From assembly GCF_014200375.1 (NCBI RefSeq), contig NZ_JACHBP010000001.1, positions 620,001 through 684,000 on the forward strand: 64,000 nucleotides of DNA. The letters run 5' to 3'. This DNA comes from Terrimesophilobacter mesophilus (lineage in GTDB: Bacteria > Actinomycetota > Actinomycetes > Actinomycetales > Microbacteriaceae). Position 1 is the stretch's first letter. Every line of letters begins with the position of its first letter. Made by a program: the position numbers and the translations under genes. The notes below the pieces were generated by a model, which saw only the letters and a program-made list of their open reading frames with translations, searched no databases and had not been told where the DNA came from. Shown here piece after piece: positions 63,512 to 64,000 of this stretch.

Positions 63512-63584
63512 GCCCCCATAGCTCAGGGGATAGAGCGTCTGCCTCCGGAGCAGAAGGCCGCAGGTTCAAATCCTGCTGGGGGCA
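63512..63584 (+). tRNA. tRNA-Arg (anticodon CCG)
   Basis: Cloverleaf: acceptor GCCCCCA/TGGGGGC, D-stem GCTC/GAGC, anticodon stem TCTGC/GCAGA around CTCCGGA (anticodon CCG, reads CGG), T-stem GCAGG/CCTGC, discriminator A, CCA not encoded. It is in a normal order with no mismatch. Confidence 0.96.
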
Positions 63585-63608
63585 CCTGGTCCCTTGATCC
63601 GCAGGACG

Positions 63609-64000
63609 TCACTCGACCGCCGCAGCGAGACCGGCCAGGATGGCTGTGCCGTCCGGCGTGCCGAGCCCCGTGCAGGCATCCCACCCCTGTCCTGCGGAGT
63701 ATGAGCCGTTGTCGCCGACCGTGATGTCGCGGAATCCGGTCGACATTCCGTAGAGCTTCGGTTGCAGCAATCCGAGCGGCGTGCCGAGGGATTGGGCGAA
63801 ACGCGCGACAAGTGCGGCCCACAGTGGCGCGACAGCGCTCGTTCCGCCGTACACGGCCCTGACCCCGTGAACGAGCACCTGGTAGCCGGTGTTGGGGTCC
63901 GCGTTGCCCGCGACATCCGGCACCCCCCGACCGGGCGCCGCTACCCGCGCGCCCTGCCTGCCTGCGCCGGGGATGCCCACGCCCGACTGCCACGCCGGCA
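63609..64000 (-). CDS. S53 (sedolisin) peptidase, C-terminal part (runs off the window)
   Basis: The last ~130 residues of a secreted pseudomonapepsin/kumamolisin-type serine-carboxyl peptidase. The catalytic-Ser motif GGTSAVAPLWAALVARF is present, as are GRGVPDVAGNADPNTGY and the C-terminal Ca-binding region FRDITVGDNGSYSAGQGWDACTGLGTPDG. The stop is at 63609. The remaining enzyme (prodomain and Glu/Asp residues) lies beyond the window edge. Likely an extracellular acid protease. Confidence 0.9.
   Translation of the reverse strand, partial: PAWQSGVGIPGAGRQGARVAAPGRGVPDVAGNADPNTGYQVLVHGVRAVYGGTSAVAPLWAALVARFAQSLGTPLGLLQPKLYGMSTGFRDITVGDNGSYSAGQGWDACTGLGTPDGTAILAGLAAAVE

Overview
The window is high-GC DNA from an actinobacterium, most likely a member of the Microbacteriaceae (Micrococcales). 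The clues are strong G/C bias at third codon positions, frequent GTG starts, ATGA/GTGA stop-start overlaps, F420- and LLM-type oxidoreductases, a DUF222-HNH protein, a LAXTG-type wall-anchored protein, and a LigA with the insertion I associate with Micrococcales. I see no prophage, insertion sequence, CRISPR array or replication origin. The DNA looks like ordinary chromosome carrying scattered metabolic, transport and envelope genes. This family-level placement is inference from gene content.

Layout. 1-2.7 kb: histidine degradation (hutH and the start of hutU on the minus strand) diverges from an IclR regulator across a perfect inverted repeat. 2.8-6.8 kb: an FAD-dependent dehydrogenase, a DUF2510 membrane protein, an unknown protein and acyl-CoA thioesterase II. 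6.9-9.8 kb: an ECF sigma factor and its zinc anti-sigma factor diverge from a Tat-exported Rieske lipoprotein, a small membrane protein and a COG4315 lipoprotein. Three copies of one promoter motif (TGAAC-N17-CGT) tie this set together. 9.8-17.5 kb: thioesterase, EttA, a lipoprotein, single-stranded DNA-binding protein, an aldo/keto reductase with a DMT transporter, two unknown proteins, nitronate monooxygenase and tRNA-Arg(TCT). 17.6-24 kb: a glycine-rich LAATG surface protein, an acyl-CoA ligase, two MFS transporters, a MarR regulator with a palindromic operator, oligoribonuclease and tRNA-His. 24.2-25.3 kb: the clpS-DUF2017-metallopeptidase operon. 25.3-28.9 kb: a TPP-riboswitch-controlled ECF transporter (ykoE, fused ecfA, ecfT) plus a small P-loop ATPase.

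28.9-37.4 kb: two LLM oxidoreductases, a Ddn-like reductase, DNA polymerase IV, a glycosyltransferase, an M23 peptidase, a broken dps gene, an acetyltransferase, an AhpD-like protein and an ArsR/SRPBCC pair. 37.5-44.2 kb: a 58-residue PspC protein, an EXPERA-like membrane protein, an alcohol dehydrogenase, a lysine-rich miniprotein with duplicated terminators, a second ArsR/SRPBCC pair in the opposite orientation, a DHA2 efflux pump, DUF1761, an NmrA-like protein, DUF2277 and a cysteine-free HesB-like protein. 44.3-52.4 kb: two PLP enzymes that meet tail to tail, a DUF4232 lipoprotein, an acetyltransferase, an NYN-OST-HTH protein, a DUF222-HNH protein and an MFS pump. 52.6-64 kb: gatCAB, a DUF1023 hydrolase, ligA, a VOC protein, argS, two envelope proteins, tRNA-Arg(CCG) and the end of a sedolisin (S53) peptidase.

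The best candidate for a poorly described system is the sigma/anti-sigma/Rieske/DUF2231-like/COG4315 module at 6.9-9.8 kb. It reads as an extracytoplasmic redox module under a SigL-type factor. Its promoter logic is visible in the bases; its biochemical role is inference.
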